Of a stretch of DNA of 64,000 nucleotides, positions 44,988-57,366 are shown one piece after another (position 1 is the first letter of the stretch; each line of letters opens with the position of its first letter). The stretch covers positions 2,108,001 through 2,172,000 of the forward strand of contig JABRWF010000001.1 in assembly GCA_018343915.1 (NCBI GenBank). The letters run 5' to 3'. Position numbers and translations under genes: made by a program. The DNA comes from Agroathelia rolfsii (Eukaryota > Basidiomycota > Agaricomycetes > Amylocorticiales > Amylocorticiaceae). The notes under the pieces are model-generated. The model did not search any database and was not told the origin of the DNA. It saw nothing but the letters and a program-made list of their open reading frames with translations.

Positions 44988-47900
44988 TTATTCATCTACA
45001 CCATTCTGTCCGACGTTGTTCAGAATTACCGCACCCACATCCGAAGCGCTACCGCCGCTGTCATCTAGTAACCCAACCTGCGCCAAGGCCTCCTTGAGCG
45101 CCCCGCCCGTCTCGTCGATCGACTTCAAGAACCGCAAGATCTCCTTGCCGAGCCGCTCGTCGTCCGTCTCAATAGCCGCCTTGAGCAGCCGCACAGCGTC
45201 GGCGACGTTGCTGCTGCTCCCGTCTTCCTCGAGCTGCTCCAGGTTGTGTAGGATGAGGAGGTACGAGGCGGCTGTTGTCAAACGCCCAGACTCAAGACAA
45301 GTCTAGTAGTAGTTTGATTAGCGACAACTATCGCTGTTAACATTCACTCATACCTCGAACAACGCCTTTGGATTCCCCACGACATCAAACAGCCGTCGCC
45401 AGCGTGTCATCTCCGTCTTGCGCGCACACCGGACGACGACGTCGAGCGCGACGTCGAAGTGGTCCAGGAACTCGACCGTGGCAAGCAGCAGGCTGTCTTC
45501 GTCGTCTTTTTCTCCTCTTTCATCTTCTTCAGCAGCGGTAGAGGCGGCCGTAGTCGCTGTCGCTGGAAGAGATTCTTGTCCTTGCTGTCTCTGTAGGGCC
45601 TGCCCCCCGCCATCTTTCGCTTGCTTTTCATCTTCCTCCTTGGCCTTGGCCTTCTCCCGCTCTCCTCCATCTTCCACTTCCTTGTGCGGACTCTTGTCCA
45701 AAGACGCATCAGATTCAATGACAGTATGCAGCAATATCTCAAGCACGTGCGCAAAGAACACGAGCTGTTGATAATGCGTCGCAAACGTCACCGCCTGGCG
45801 GATCTGCCGCTGCTCGAGGTGATAGCGAAGGATGTGATGGAGGAACAAATGGGACTACAACAAGCATATTATCCACACGGTGCATAATCAGTTCTCGGGA
45901 GCAAAATAAAAGACAACAGGCTATAGACACGTACACTCGTACCGTGCCGGAAGATGACAAAAGGCAAGTTTGTGCGCATGGCACATTCGTATTCTGCGCC
46001 AATGATGATGCCTTTGTCCATGAGTACAGCTATCAAAGGGAAAAAAAAAAAAAGGCAAATCAATATTTGGCTATAAAAGCATGGGTGAAATGTCTTACAA
46101 AGTGGATAAAAATCCAGCGGAATATAAACACTCTCCTTGACACTCACCGGCACCTGTGCATCCGCACTCTCATTCGTAGCCGGCGAGGAAGACTCGATCG
46201 CCAACGCGTTCAGCCAAACTCGGATGCCTTGGCCGTCGTAGCCCCAGAGCGAGTTCTCAAGTGCGCCGATGCCGCGAAGGTGCGTCCAGCAGAACTCGAT
46301 GCGTTCGGCGAAGATCTGCATGTCGTATTTGACTTCTTGATCTCCTGTCTGTAATGAAGTGGTGATTTCGTTCATGTCAACCCAAACAAGTAAGAATAAA
46401 GGACGCAAACCTTGCGGGGTCGTAGAAGGATTAGTTGTCCACCGACCATCATGAGCACGGTCGCTACAGAAAGGTCATCAACCGGATCACCCAGTCCTGC
46501 ATATCCAAGAGCTGTTCGTAAGTCATCATCCTGTCAATCGATGTGCACTAATACTTACGCTTTTGAGCACTCGGAATCATCCAACTCAGTGCACGCACAG
46601 CATTGGGAGCAGCGATGATACCGCCAAATGTAATGCTCCCACATAGATGCAGGGTGATCGTATCGGCGGTAGGCACAATGAGATAATGGTACAGAGTGTT
46701 GTCCGCCGTATAAACTAGAAGCGAGTTATCGACAAGGGAAAGGATGACTACGGGCGCGGGCATATTCTCGCGATAGAGAATGTTCTTATGGCTGAGCTCC
46801 AAGTCCCGTGAGTACAAACGGATCTGGGGAAAGACGGTCACTTTTTAATAACCAAGCGATGTCGACATCTAAAGATATTACGGACCTGATAGGTCCGGTT
46901 TGTTTCGATGGCTACGATGAGTACGTGGTGGAACCAGACAAGTCCGCCTCGGACAGAGAACGACTGTTCTTGTTGCTCGTCAATGAAGGTCTTCCAGCGT
47001 CCTGACGTAGAGCTGTAGTGGATCAAACCTCGTCGACCAGCAACAGCCACAAGTCGACCATCGCTGCTTAGAGACGAGTAGCGCACAGGCCAATTGACAG
47101 CCAGGTATGTTTGAGGTATCTGAGTATAATAGGTAAATAAAACAAAAAACACATGAAAGGGATGCGGTATCGACCTTGACATGTTGCCAAACATCAGATT
47201 CTGGATTAATTACACTCATGTCAGGCTGGTCTGCTCCCCTATAGATCAAAGCCCTATCATCGAGCTGTAGAAATCCGTAACGTGTGTTGTCCTATGAAAG
47301 TGTTTGATACGTTACACCTATATAACAGTAAACTTCGCCTTACCGGTGTGAGTTGACTAGTGGTCGCACTCTTCGCAAATGGAATGACAAATATTTGTCC
47401 ATTCGGATTATTTGGTGATGATTTAGCCAGAACAATGAGCTCAAAATTTCCCGGAGCCCAGAACTGCAGTACAGAACATGATAAACATTATGATTGATGC
47501 GATAACGGTTCAGAGTTAGATCACGAACCAAGTCCCGAACGCCATACATGAATGCGTCTTGGAAGCTATTGTGACTTTAAAAAAGAGCTAGACGAAAAAA
47601 AATGGAAGAAATATGACTGACCTTGACTTGTCTACCGAGTCCTCAACCCCAAACCCTGATGCCAAACATCGTCCGCCGACACTGAAGACAGCCCAACCAT
47701 GCTCCCAGCCGACAGCTAGTACATAACCATCAGAAGTCCACTCCATGACGGTCACAGATCCCGTCGCTTGCCCAAATGGATTGGGCAGGCTGATGCTCTT
47801 TGGTTGCGGAATTGCGGCTGTTCTTTCGGATGGGAAGTTGTTAAATTCCACTGCACCACTGACCAACACCATCAACAAAAAAGGAGACGTATTAATTTGA

Positions 47901-49248
47901 ATAGGAACCAGACCTTGCTGTACCGATAGCGACCAGCGAGAACCTGCCATTTACAGCTACAGCTACAGCGCGACGAGGCTCTTCATATTGACGCCTCGGC
48001 GCATTTTCGGGCGCCTCAGGATCAATTTGCCTCTGCTTTTGTACCCAACGAGGTGTCCTAAAGCTGTGAATGCACGATCCGTGCCACTGAAAATGCTGCA
48101 GCGACGCAAGACTATCGAGAGATTCGCTTTCTTTGACGCTATTGTCGATTGAGCTGCGAGTCTAGAAGTTTGTTGTTGAAGACATGATGGATATCAAAAC
48201 AAGTACACTAAATTACCTGAGTAGTTGTGCCGTCTGAATCAGCACTTGACGAGGTCATCGCCTCATGCAGACGCACGAAATAGGCTCTACCATCAGACGT
48301 AATCCATGTTTCCAGACCCGTCGTTTTTGAAGATGAAATGTGTGTTAGATATACTGCCCATGTGGTTCAGTTGAGATCAAAGACACAATTTATAGGCACC
48401 TACCATCCTCCTCTAGTAGCCACGGTAGCTCCTCCTTGTCAAGAGCCCAGGAATCATAGCCTATATGCGCGTTTTCTCTGCCGGGTCCGGGTGTCTTTTC
48501 GTCCTGCGAGACATCATCAACGGCAGGCCACGATATTCGGTGAATGGCTGATGGCTGTTTGGTGGAATACAAAATGTATTGCCGACGCGGGAATACACTT
48601 CGCATGGAGATAGTATCGATAAGCCACACACAGCACTGTCCTTACTCTTAGTAATCCCATACCTGAGAAGGTGACCCTCGATCCTGATCACTCCCTCAAA
48701 ATGGAGATGAGCGGTCTGGAATGGAAATGCTTCACCGGGTCCGGGAAGGAAGGTGTGCGCGGCAGCACAAGCTGTGACGGCGGTGGGTACTTGATATGCA
48801 TGTGATGTTGGGTCAAATTCAATGGATACTAAGACCAAGAATGATTGGGTAGTCTGTAGTATGATTCAATCATGACGAGAATGAAGATACATCATGACAT
48901 CAGGTAGCATACCTGGATAATGAGCCTAGTGCCATCGGGCGACCAATGCACTTTTTCGTTTTCTCCATGCTCTTTCAGGGACGTAAGGGTTCGTGAGAGA
49001 TGTGCGAGAACGGCTGGCGGCTAATATGTGAGTTAGTTGCCTTGAGCGAGGTTACGTTTGCTGAGCTTCCACGACGAGAGTGACCAGATACATACCCGCA
49101 CTCTCCAAAGAGTAAGCCCTCTCCTTGTAAGTGTGCAAAAGAAAGATTTGCGTGGGCTGGGAGATAATGATAGAACCAGTTCCAGAGGTAGCTTGGGAAG
49201 CTCGGGTGCAGAAGAGAGTTGGCGCGCTGCTGAGGTGGGGAAATACAT
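44988..49248 (-). CDS. RIC1: Ric1, subunit of the Ric1-Rgp1 GEF for Ypt6/Rab6
   Basis: Golgi guanine-nucleotide exchange factor that recycles endosomal cargo. Seventeen exons in coding order: 49248-49096, 49020-48913, 48853-48663, 48597-48404, 48353-48217, 48161-47914, 47858-47622, 47574-47529, 47463-47344, 47291-47175, 47119-46886, 46823-46559, 46511-46411, 46348-46099, 46029-45935, 45854-45354, 45302-44988; 1103 aa. The N-terminus (MYFPTSAARQLSS, LTLWRVRPPAVLAHLSR) and WD40-like half (VHWSPDGTRLIIQ, VMEWTSDGYVLAVGWEHGW, FWAPGNFELIVLAKS, YSSLSSDGRLVAVAGRRG) are typical. The RIC1 domain has LFLHHILRYHLEQRQIRQAV, VVVRCARKTEMTRWRRLF and TAASYLLILHNLEQLEEDG. A Glu/Lys/Ala-rich insertion lies within the C-terminal domain. 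The exon 3/4 junction (65-nt intron) is less certain than the rest. Confidence 0.93.
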
Positions 49249-49654
49249 CGACGCCCAAAGCCCGGAGACGGAGTAATACCAGCACACAAGAAAGGCCTGA
49301 GTGATTCGTGGCAAGTCGTATGACAGATTCAACAGCTGTTTCGTAAGAACTCTGTCTTGTCGTAGGAGATAAGTTGGAAGTCGAAGTCGAAGTTGAGCAC
49401 AATGCACATTAGCATAGTTGCCATCATCACAATCACAATCACAATGAATTCAGACCGCTTTGACTATTTATAGAAAGTTGAGATGAGGGGGTGGATTGGA
49501 TTGTCAATGAATACGAAGTAAATATTACTACTAGAAATACAAAGGGATTTCCCCATAATGAAGCCTGCGAATATGACATATTGTACAATTGATAGAGCAG
49601 ACAAATAGAGCCAGCAAACATGCCCAGTGTTCGAAAAAAGTATATTTCATGGAT
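49249..49654. other. RIC1 promoter and PRELI gene 3' region
   Basis: 406 bp upstream of RIC1. An in-frame ATG lies further upstream at about 49407, but the family N-terminus begins at 49248. CACAAT-type short repeats at 49428-49444 precede it. Confidence 0.4.
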
Positions 49655-50468
49655 TCATTCCCCAGGACGTTGAAAGAACCTTTTGAACTTAGTCCATCTC
49701 GTTACGTCTTTGGCCGCATCTTCCCCATTGGCAGGCTCATTCACTGACTTGATAGATACCTCAGACGGGGATAAGCCCATTGTCAGCAGCTGAGGACGGG
49801 ATTGACGGAGAAGGCCGAGGATGAGGGAGACTCCTTCACGAGACTAAATGCTGTTCAGTGGATGTTTGTGAACGCGTAAGAGCAATATACTCACACGTTG
49901 GACGTTGTGTTGGAATCGAGTGAGACCATGAAGCTCGATGCGCTTGCCCAGGCCCCAGCCAAAGCCAGACACGATTCTCGCTTCGGTTAGCTGAACAGTC
50001 TTGGACCTACAAAAATGAGAATGGTCGAATCTATTATGTGAAATAATCTTACGGGTCTGCAGCCTGACGAAAGACGACGGACTCTTCAACTTGCATAACC
50101 TTGACGTGGTCAAGGTTTTTCGTACTGCAACGCACTGTCTTGCCCCAAGGATCGACTTCACTTTCTTCAATGACCCAGCTTTCTGCCCGTGAGATTATAC
50201 CCTTAGGGAACCATTTTGGCAATGCCCCTCTCTTGAGTATAAGCCGAGTAGTGACGAGAGAGCCAGAGGGAGTGCAGTTGCGAGAAATGACATCGCAAGA
50301 AATGACGTGGGAGGCGTAAGGATTTGGGTAGCGTAGGAAAAATGCGAGAGAGACGATAGACCAGGAATCGCTGGAGGCAAGAGTGCCATCTGTTAGCTAG
50401 CAGTTGCAGAGGCTCGGCCAGGAATCGGTAACATACTCGTACGTGAAGGACTGAGAGAAGAACTTCAT
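49655..50468 (-). CDS. PRELI/MSF1-domain mitochondrial lipid-transfer protein
   Basis: Four exons in coding order: 50468-50437, 50370-50053, 50006-49895, 49843-49655; 216 aa. The Ups/PRELI family shuttles phosphatidic acid or phosphatidylserine across the mitochondrial intermembrane space with Mdm35/TRIAP1. Visible: MKFFSQSFTYDDSWSIVSLA start (family pattern: short strand then W), FFLRYPNPYASHVISCDV, RLILKRGALPKWFPKG, ESWVIEESEVDPWGKT, and the C-terminal helix with WTKFKRFFQRPG. No presequence, as expected for intermembrane-space members. Divergent from the Mpv17-like gene, which also acts in mitochondrial membranes. Confidence 0.9.
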
Positions 50469-50848
50469 GACGAACGATTCCGGCGTAATTATTCTATCTG
50501 TATTTGAGTGGGTATCGAAATGAACGGTCTGGAGAATGACTTGAGTTTGACAGGTGGAGATGGTGGTGGTCGTGGGCTGGGGGAAAGATATGAGTGAGCC
50601 AGTCCTGCGGCAGAATTAGATTGGCAATGAATTGGACACAAGTCGTAGGCCGTCACGCGGGCTTCCTGAACTGGTGACAGCGTGACGCTGAGTGATGTGA
50701 CAGGTGTTGTCACGTCTCCAAGAACAGCCCCACCGTGACGCTATCTATTCCACCCTTAGGGACACCTTTGAGGATTATGTAGCTCCACGGCAGCTGCATA
50801 AAAATCGAGAGACTGTACAGGAAGCAATATCCTATACCTCCCACAAAC
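50469..50848. promoter_or_regulatory. Divergent promoter, PRELI protein / Mpv17-like
   Basis: 380 bp between divergent start codons. GTGACAGCGTGACGCTGAGTGATGTGACA around 50679-50704 has repeated TGAC cores. No TATA consensus seen. Confidence 0.45.
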
Positions 50849-51817
50849 ATGGCATCTTTCGCTCGCATATACCAACGTTCTTTCGAATCTCATCCCGCTG
50901 CCACGCTCGCTCTCGCAGGTGGCAGTCTCACCGCATTTGGTGACATGGTTGCACAAGCTACACAGCTCGTCTTCGCCAAAAGAAATCACGATCCCCCAAT
51001 ACCTTACGACCCTAGGCGTACGCTCCGTTTCTTCGTCTTCGGGTTTGGAATGAGTAAGTTTCATTTTTTCTGCATGTATGCGGGACTCCCAATCGATGGA
51101 CATGGGCCTTACTCATTGGCAGGTCCTATTATTGGACGCTGGAATCTCGTGCTCGAGAGAAGGTTTCCCTTACGTAGACCCGGAAGTTCTTCAAATACTC
51201 CAGTTCAGTTTACTGCACTCGCAAAACGCGTGGCTGCAGACCAACTCGTCATGTGAGTAGCACGGTCTTCTTTTCCATCATGCTTGCCTGATGACCATGT
51301 GTTTTCAGGGCGCCTGCCGGGGTAAGGGATACTTAATTCTCGTATCAAAGTTTTTGAATACTTACGCGCACATTAGCTGATGCTGTTCATCGGCACTATG
51401 GGCATCATGGAAGGCCAAGATCGTCACCGAATTGCACAGAAATATCGAGACATGTTTAAACCAGCCTTGGTGACCAATTGGCAAGTGTGGCCATTGATTC
51501 AGGTATGTTCATTCCTTTCTCTTATACACCCAACATAGTACTAAATAAACGTCTAGTTTGTTAATTTCCGATTTATGCCATTGGCGTATCGAGTACCGTT
51601 CCAGCAAACTTGCGGTGTTTTCTGGACACTCTATCTTTCAATGCTCAACTCTTCGTGCGTACTTGTTTACTTGCTTATTTTTTTTTTTTTTTGTAAATTA
51701 CATTTAACTCATACGTTCAACAGTGAGGATAAAAAAGAGGATTATCGCGAAGCCTTGAACCAAACGGCAGAGTCCAAGTACCCTCTGAAGTCTCCACAAC
51801 CGCAGATCATTTCATGA
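50849..51817 (+). CDS. Mpv17/PMP22-family membrane protein (Sym1-like)
   Basis: Six exons: 50849-51053, 51123-51252, 51309-51321, 51377-51502, 51557-51654, 51724-51817; 221 aa, normal length. Family markers: an N-terminal ARIYQRSFESHPAATLALAG, GGSLTAFGDMVAQ, RTLRFFVFGFGMSPIIGRW, and the C-terminal signature WQVWPLIQFVNFRFMP-YRV with WTLYLSMLNS. About four membrane helices. Members sit in the mitochondrial inner membrane or the peroxisome and form channels linked to metabolite or stress responses. Exon 3 is a 13-nt micro-exon (Met/Ala-Pro-Ala-Gly) needed to join QLVM to GLMLFIG. Confidence 0.9.
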
Positions 51818-52170
51818 ACGAACACTCTTCACCGAACATGTTTATACTCTAGCATATCAAGTTTAATACTTCTGTACTATACCCACTTGTATACACGACT
51901 ATAGAGCCGTAGCATTGTTCGTTTAGTTTCTAGATTTTTCCAAGTATATCAGCTGCAAAATAATGTATAATAATGAATGATGTCATTTATACTATTACTT
52001 CCGATGATGGTTCCTCGGATCAATGGAATCTCGGACTTTGGTTCCGAGACAATATATATATATTGGTCTGGGCCTGATCACTCTTTCAAGTTGCTCTTCC
52101 CACGGCGATTGGACACGGCTCGGAAGTACTAGCCAGTGCCAGTATATAAACTATCTGCCAGTGGACCACC
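51818..52170. promoter_or_regulatory. Intergenic region with AT palindrome and TATA box
   Basis: 353 bp. A perfect 16-bp palindrome CAATATATATATATTG lies at 52050-52065, next to a CTCGGA...TCCGAG hairpin at 52030-52048. TATATAAA at 52143-52150 is 20-28 bp before the LRR gene start. Confidence 0.5.
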
Positions 52171-54054
52171 ATGGACGGAAGATCATCAAAAAGGCGTAGA
52201 GGGAATATTACTCGCCAGACTGCTCAGATAGGTGCACCTACAGAAGCAGATATTCCAGGAGCCCGGAATGCTGTGTTGCCATCCTCTGCATCAGCTTCAA
52301 TCCGCATTCTGCCTCCGGAAAATACCCCAACGTTGTCTTATTTATGCATGAGACAGTTCGCCTCCAATGTGCACGCGTTAGTCCAAGACGACCATGGAAG
52401 GTCTCAAGAAATACTCCGCTATCTCAAGCTATTGCCTGACGAGCTGTCGTCCAAAATGTTTAACCTTTTTCAAACACATAATCCCAATGTCCTCACGAGC
52501 CAGTTAATGGTCTCAGTAAGACTAGTTCAAAAAAGATCCATTCCAAGATATCTTAGAATTATCAATCAGTGTTTTCTTCGTGGAACGACTATATCACTCA
52601 CAGGAGACCTTCCTGGCCTGAGAAAAGAGACCATCCTGACCATCCCTGGTCGTTCGGCCAGTACCCTGAGTGAACTCACCCTCAGTGGTCTCGCAGACTA
52701 TGGTGACACTGTTTTTGCTTCTGTGATATCGAAATTGACCCATCTAAGGGTTCTTGTTCTTCGGTATATCGTTATGTGCCACCGTTTATGATGATTATCG
52801 GCTGAAAAACGTTACAGCCGTTGCACCAAGGTGGGCGAGAAAACGGTGACTGCAGCAGCCGAAAACTGTCCAAATCTGCTCACCGTTAACTTGAGCTATA
52901 CATCGGTCGCCCCACTTGCTCTTTTGCCATTGTTATTAGCTGTCGAAAAAATTGAGGTTCTGAAATTAGCCGGCCTGCCTTCATGGGTCAGTTCACAGCG
53001 ATACTCTAAATACAGTAGCTGAAGCTCACGACGTATAAAGACGGATGCAACTTGTGCAAAATTACTTTCTGCACTCCCGATCAATTTTCAACTACAGAGT
53101 CTTCGGACCATCAAACTGCGCCAGAATGCATTGTCGGATGTCTCTTTACATGCCTGGCTCGGTATATGCCCCAATATCCGGCGCATCGATATATCCTTCA
53201 CGGACATCAAAAGATTACCCAATAATTTTGGCCCAACTAGCGTCCAGGCCATAGAGAAACTCTCCCTGACCTCTACAAAGATAAACAACTCGGATCTGGT
53301 CGCACTTGTTTCTGAGCTATCCGGACTCAAAACATTGTCGATTGGCGCCATGGGCGGTGGTCAGATATCGATGCCTTCACTTACATTGGACGATGCAGCC
53401 CTTCAGCTCGTGACCGACTGCTTGGAACGATGTGCCAACATTGAGGTCGTGAACTTGGTCGGTAATTACAAGCTCGGTCGTACAGGAGGTCGCCTGTCAG
53501 CACTGCAAGATTTCATAAAAAGGGTAGGACGAAGATGCAAGGTACGAGTAAAGTCCGTTTCTGGAGAAGTCTGAGGGGCGAGTTTCCACTGATACCTTTG
53601 CTTGCAGCGTTTAAACTTGGCCGGAATTGTCAGTTTGCGCTCTTCGGATCTTAGTGGACTCATGCCTGAAGGTCCAAATGACAAGGTGTCGGCGCTTGAA
53701 GACCTAAACCTGAACAACACTGCAATTTCAGATCAAGCTTCGCCCTTCATCTCAAGCTGTCTATCTCTGACAACCCTCCATTTACAAGGCACAAAATGCA
53801 CAAGTAAGGGATAGTTCTGTCGCTTTCGTGTGCTATCAGATTCCTTATTATGTCGTGTTGATTCAGCCACTGGAATATTCCCGATAATCGACGCTTGTAA
53901 TAATTTGAGAGAAATTGATCTAACCAGCGTGCGCGGCATACCTGTACGTGACAGGCGCAGGTTTTTTGAGGTGATTCCATACATTTACAAATACAGTGCA
54001 CATGCTGATCCCTTTCAGATATGGGAAGAGGAAAGAAGCCAAGAGACACATTGA
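52171..54054 (+). CDS. RNI-like leucine-rich-repeat protein
   Basis: Six exons: 52171-52763, 52818-52986, 53041-53541, 53608-53803, 53867-53970, 54019-54054; 532 aa. A basic N-terminus (RSSKRRR) is followed by a helical region and about ten degenerate leucine-rich repeats of the ribonuclease-inhibitor/cysteine-containing type (LSELTLSGLADYGD, LTVNLSYTSVAPL, IEVLKLAGLPSW, IRRIDISFTDIKRLP, IEKLSLTSTKINN, LEDLNLNNTAISD, LREIDLTSVRG). The exon 3 start at 53041 was chosen because the added KLLSALPINFQLQSLRTIKL continues the repeat and leaves a 54-nt intron; an acceptor at about 53098 is the alternative. Resembles Rad7/F-box-partner LRR proteins, but no F-box is seen, so function is left open. Confidence 0.82.
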
Positions 54055-54150
54055 CCCATGAATTGAATATTAAATACATAAAAAATCACAACCTTCTTGG
54101 ACCCTATATTTAAGTTTCACTATCCCTTATCCTCAAATCAATCTTGTCGT

Positions 54151-57100
54151 TTAACTTGGGACACACTGAGAGTAGTCTATACGGAAATAATAATAATAAT
54201 ATCAGCAAGACTTGCGACACTGTTGTATAAACAATGGCTTACAAGGGTTTTGCACCGTGCACGTGTATCCTGACGAGCATGATGTGGCACCTGTCCAGCC
54301 TTGACCACCGCACTGGCCGTAAGCAGAAGCGGTGGAGGTGGATGATGCGCTAGTCGAGGTCTTGGTGCTGGTGGTCGAGGATGTCTTGCTGGTAGTCGAG
54401 GATGTTTTGGACGTGCTTGTGCTCGTGGTCTTGCTTGTGGTAGTCGTCGAGGAAACCTTGGATGTGGTCGTGGAGGAGCTAGTAGATGTCGCCTTCGTGG
54501 AAGTTGTCGAACTAGCGGCGACACTAGCAGCGGGGGAGGTGCCAGATGCATCTCCATAGAAAATACCACGCCCATTGGTACCAACATAGACACTACATGC
54601 TACTTAATTGTCATTTTCTTGCAGTTCAGGACGGATATGCTTACCGGCCGTAAATCCTTGGGTCGGCGGCTATGACGTTGGAAGCAGCAGAACCAAAGCC
54701 GTGTGAAGCATCATTGATTTGGACCCAGTTCAAACCCTCGTCATCGGAGCGATAGTAAGCTACGAGGCCGTTGATTTCGGCAGCCGCGAAGATAGCACTT
54801 TGGGTGTGTGAGCGAGAGGGTAATATAATACAACAGAAGAACATACGGGTATCCACCGGTCGTCTTGGCCGCACCGAGAGCAATTGCCCACTAAAAATAA
54901 ACGAGGTTAATTCTATTCTCATCACACGCTCGGAAATGGATACTTACAGCTTCGGTAACGGGGCCGACAGAGACGGGAGCTGCTCCAAGGCTGGAAGAGT
55001 GATAGAGGCCACCGCTACCAGAGATCCAAACATCGCCAGTGACGTTAGGGTTAACAATCACTTGGACTGCACTCGAGGAGCCACTCAAAGTACCCGTAAC
55101 GGAGAAAGTAAGGCCACCATCCGTGGAGGTGTAGAAGCTCGAGCCGGAAGCACCGTAAAAGATAGAGTTGTTCTTCTTGTCTGATGCAATGGCAGCGCCA
55201 GAGGGCAGAGTTGTAATGTCGGTGAAGGCGTTAGTGTATTGCGAGCGAATCACGCCGTTCGAGGTTGAGCTCCAAAGGACAGTGTCACCGTTGGCAGAAA
55301 GGGCAACTTGACCACCTACAGACAATCAAACTGTTATATATATAAGGTAGTTGTAGGTGATGGACACAGGCCTACCTGTCGTGTTAGCAGCAGCTCCGTA
55401 GTCACTGTTCCAGGAATTACCACCGTCCGTAGAGAGAGCGCACTCGCCGGGTGTTCTATTATATATTGCTCAGTAAAGTTACAGGCAGAACAAGGATTGT
55501 ACTTACGCGTCACCAGTACCAACACGGACAATGTCCGAGGGTGAGTTACCAGCATAGTCAATTCCGGACGTGCTAGAGAAGGTAGGGTTGGTGAACTCCG
55601 TCGAGGGTGGTGTAGTCAGGCTGGTGTGCACGAAACCTTTACATACAATCATCAGTATCTGGTGTCGGAGGCAACATGTAAAGAGTGTTTCTTACCTCCG
55701 TCATCACCAACGGCCGAAAGGAGATGTGCACCAGAAGGTGGCGAGATGAGACTGAGGACTGCCATCTCTTCAATTCCTTTTGCAAGAGATTGCAGGGTAA
55801 TGTTTTCAGTAGTATCCCATTTCGTGAGATCAAATCCACCCTGGATGGTAGCACCAGTACCATACAACCAGTGGTCAGAGTTGAATGGATCAATGGAGAG
55901 ACCCTCCATCATCCAACCGATCTGGAGCGTTCCAAGGGTTGTCACAGTGTAGTCAGGGCCGAGCCAAGGCGCATTGGTATCCGAATAAGAATAGTATTTG
56001 AGGAGAGTGGGATATCCATCTATACGGTTTGTTAGCAAACTCAAGTGTATCAACACACGATGAAAACCAATTACCCCAGGCCCAAAGACCACTCCAAGTT
56101 TCGCCGCTATCCGTGCTGCGGTAGATCTGACCATCGGGCCACCAGCTGTTAAGAGCAGCAACCATGACTGTACCGGGGTTGAGAAGGTCGATACCAATGC
56201 CACCAAAGCCAAAGTATTCGCCGCTAGGAGTGATGTCGGTCCAGGTACCGGTGGAGATGTTATATCTTTGTACATAGCCGTCTGTGCCGTCGTAGGGACC
56301 AGCGCCGTTGGAGTACGACACGTAGAGCGTAGATTCCTTGGGTGACAAGACACCCTTGTGTGGAATGTATGTGGAATTCTGTCCTGACACAGCGGACCCT
56401 GCATAGATGATTCACGTTATCAATTGAGGACGTGAAAGAAAGTCATATTACGACATACAGGTAGATCCAGCATCTTCAGAAACGAAAATGTTGTGGGAGC
56501 CAAGGTTGGCTACACCAACGAAGATGCGGGGCGTCGCAGCACCAGAGGCACCAGAAGTAGAGTCGAAAGTGACAAAGGCGATACCAATGATGTCGCTGTT
56601 GTAGCCGGTTGTATCTGTCGGATCGGGGATGTATGTTCCTAAGTTCTAATGTGAGTAAAGAGGCCATTTTGATCCAAGTTCTATATTATCGACTCACCGA
56701 CTGATGGGAAGTTGGTAACATTGGTCCATGTTTTACCCTGTTAATAGAATGAGAAGGAATGACTAATTCCCAAGTTCAAAACTTACATAGTTAGTTGACT
56801 TCCACAAGCCGTGGCCACTTCGCGCGCCGAAGTACAGGATACTGTTATCGTTGGGATCAACAGCCAGACGTTCGCCTAGTCCACGACCCGGCATGTTGCC
56901 ACCGACTTTGAATGGCAAATCATAAATAGTCCAGGTATCACCCTGATCAGTAGAAGCCATAATGGCGCCATTGTTGGGATCCCAGGAGTTGGTATACATG
57001 CCAGCAGCCTTTATACTGTCTTTAAATGAAAGTCGCAAGGGATGTAAGCAAGAATTCACTGACGACGTAAACTCTGTCGGTGTCCACCGGGTCTGTGGCT

Positions 57101-57366
57101 AAAGCATCACAACCTAGCAGGTGCCAATTTGTGTTATTGACCCAGTCCATGAGGGGAGTCCATGATTCTCCATCAGAGTTCAGGCGATATGCACCACCGA
57201 TATCAGTACGTGCATACGCTAAACCCTTCTGCGAAGGGTTGAAGACGATGCTGGGCACGAAGCCTCCACCACCACCAGTCACCACGTTTGCCCACGAGTA
57301 TGTTTGGGAAGCAGCAAGAGCCAGCGGCGATGCGGTCAGCGCCACCAATGCGCCGAGCCTCAACAT
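54151..57366 (-). CDS. Secreted GH74 xyloglucanase with C-terminal CBM1
   Basis: Cleaves xyloglucan backbones of plant cell walls, secreted. Thirteen exons in coding order: 57366-57064, 57008-56787, 56737-56698, 56638-56459, 56398-56075, 56019-55696, 55636-55507, 55455-55376, 55315-54948, 54890-54847, 54797-54645, 54592-54243, 54176-54151; 847 aa. Signal peptide [18 protein letters not shown]. Two seven-bladed propellers with repeated Asp-box-like motifs ([16 protein letters not shown]). The family catalytic aspartates should be Asp55 in [10 protein letters not shown] and about Asp400 in [15 protein letters not shown]. Then a Ser/Thr-rich linker and a cellulose-binding CBM1 ([18 protein letters not shown]). 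The last 26-nt exon supplies YSQC, which completes the CBM1 disulfide set. Start: TATAAGG lies about 60 bp upstream. Confidence 0.94.

Noticed and set aside
48636..48662. 27-nt intron in RIC1 ending at the first AG after the exon 3 donor
   Set aside because: Far too short for a spliceosomal intron and its phase does not fit; the 65-nt intron to 48598 restores the frame.
53098..53099. Acceptor at the end of CAACTACAG as the exon 3 start of the LRR gene
   Set aside because: Usable in phase, but the earlier acceptor at 53040 adds residues that continue the leucine-rich repeat and leaves a typical 54-nt intron.
54220..54242. 23-nt intron, or no intron, at the end of the GH74 gene
   Set aside because: The read-through ends in a non-CBM1 sequence. 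The 66-nt intron gives YYSQC, which completes the module.
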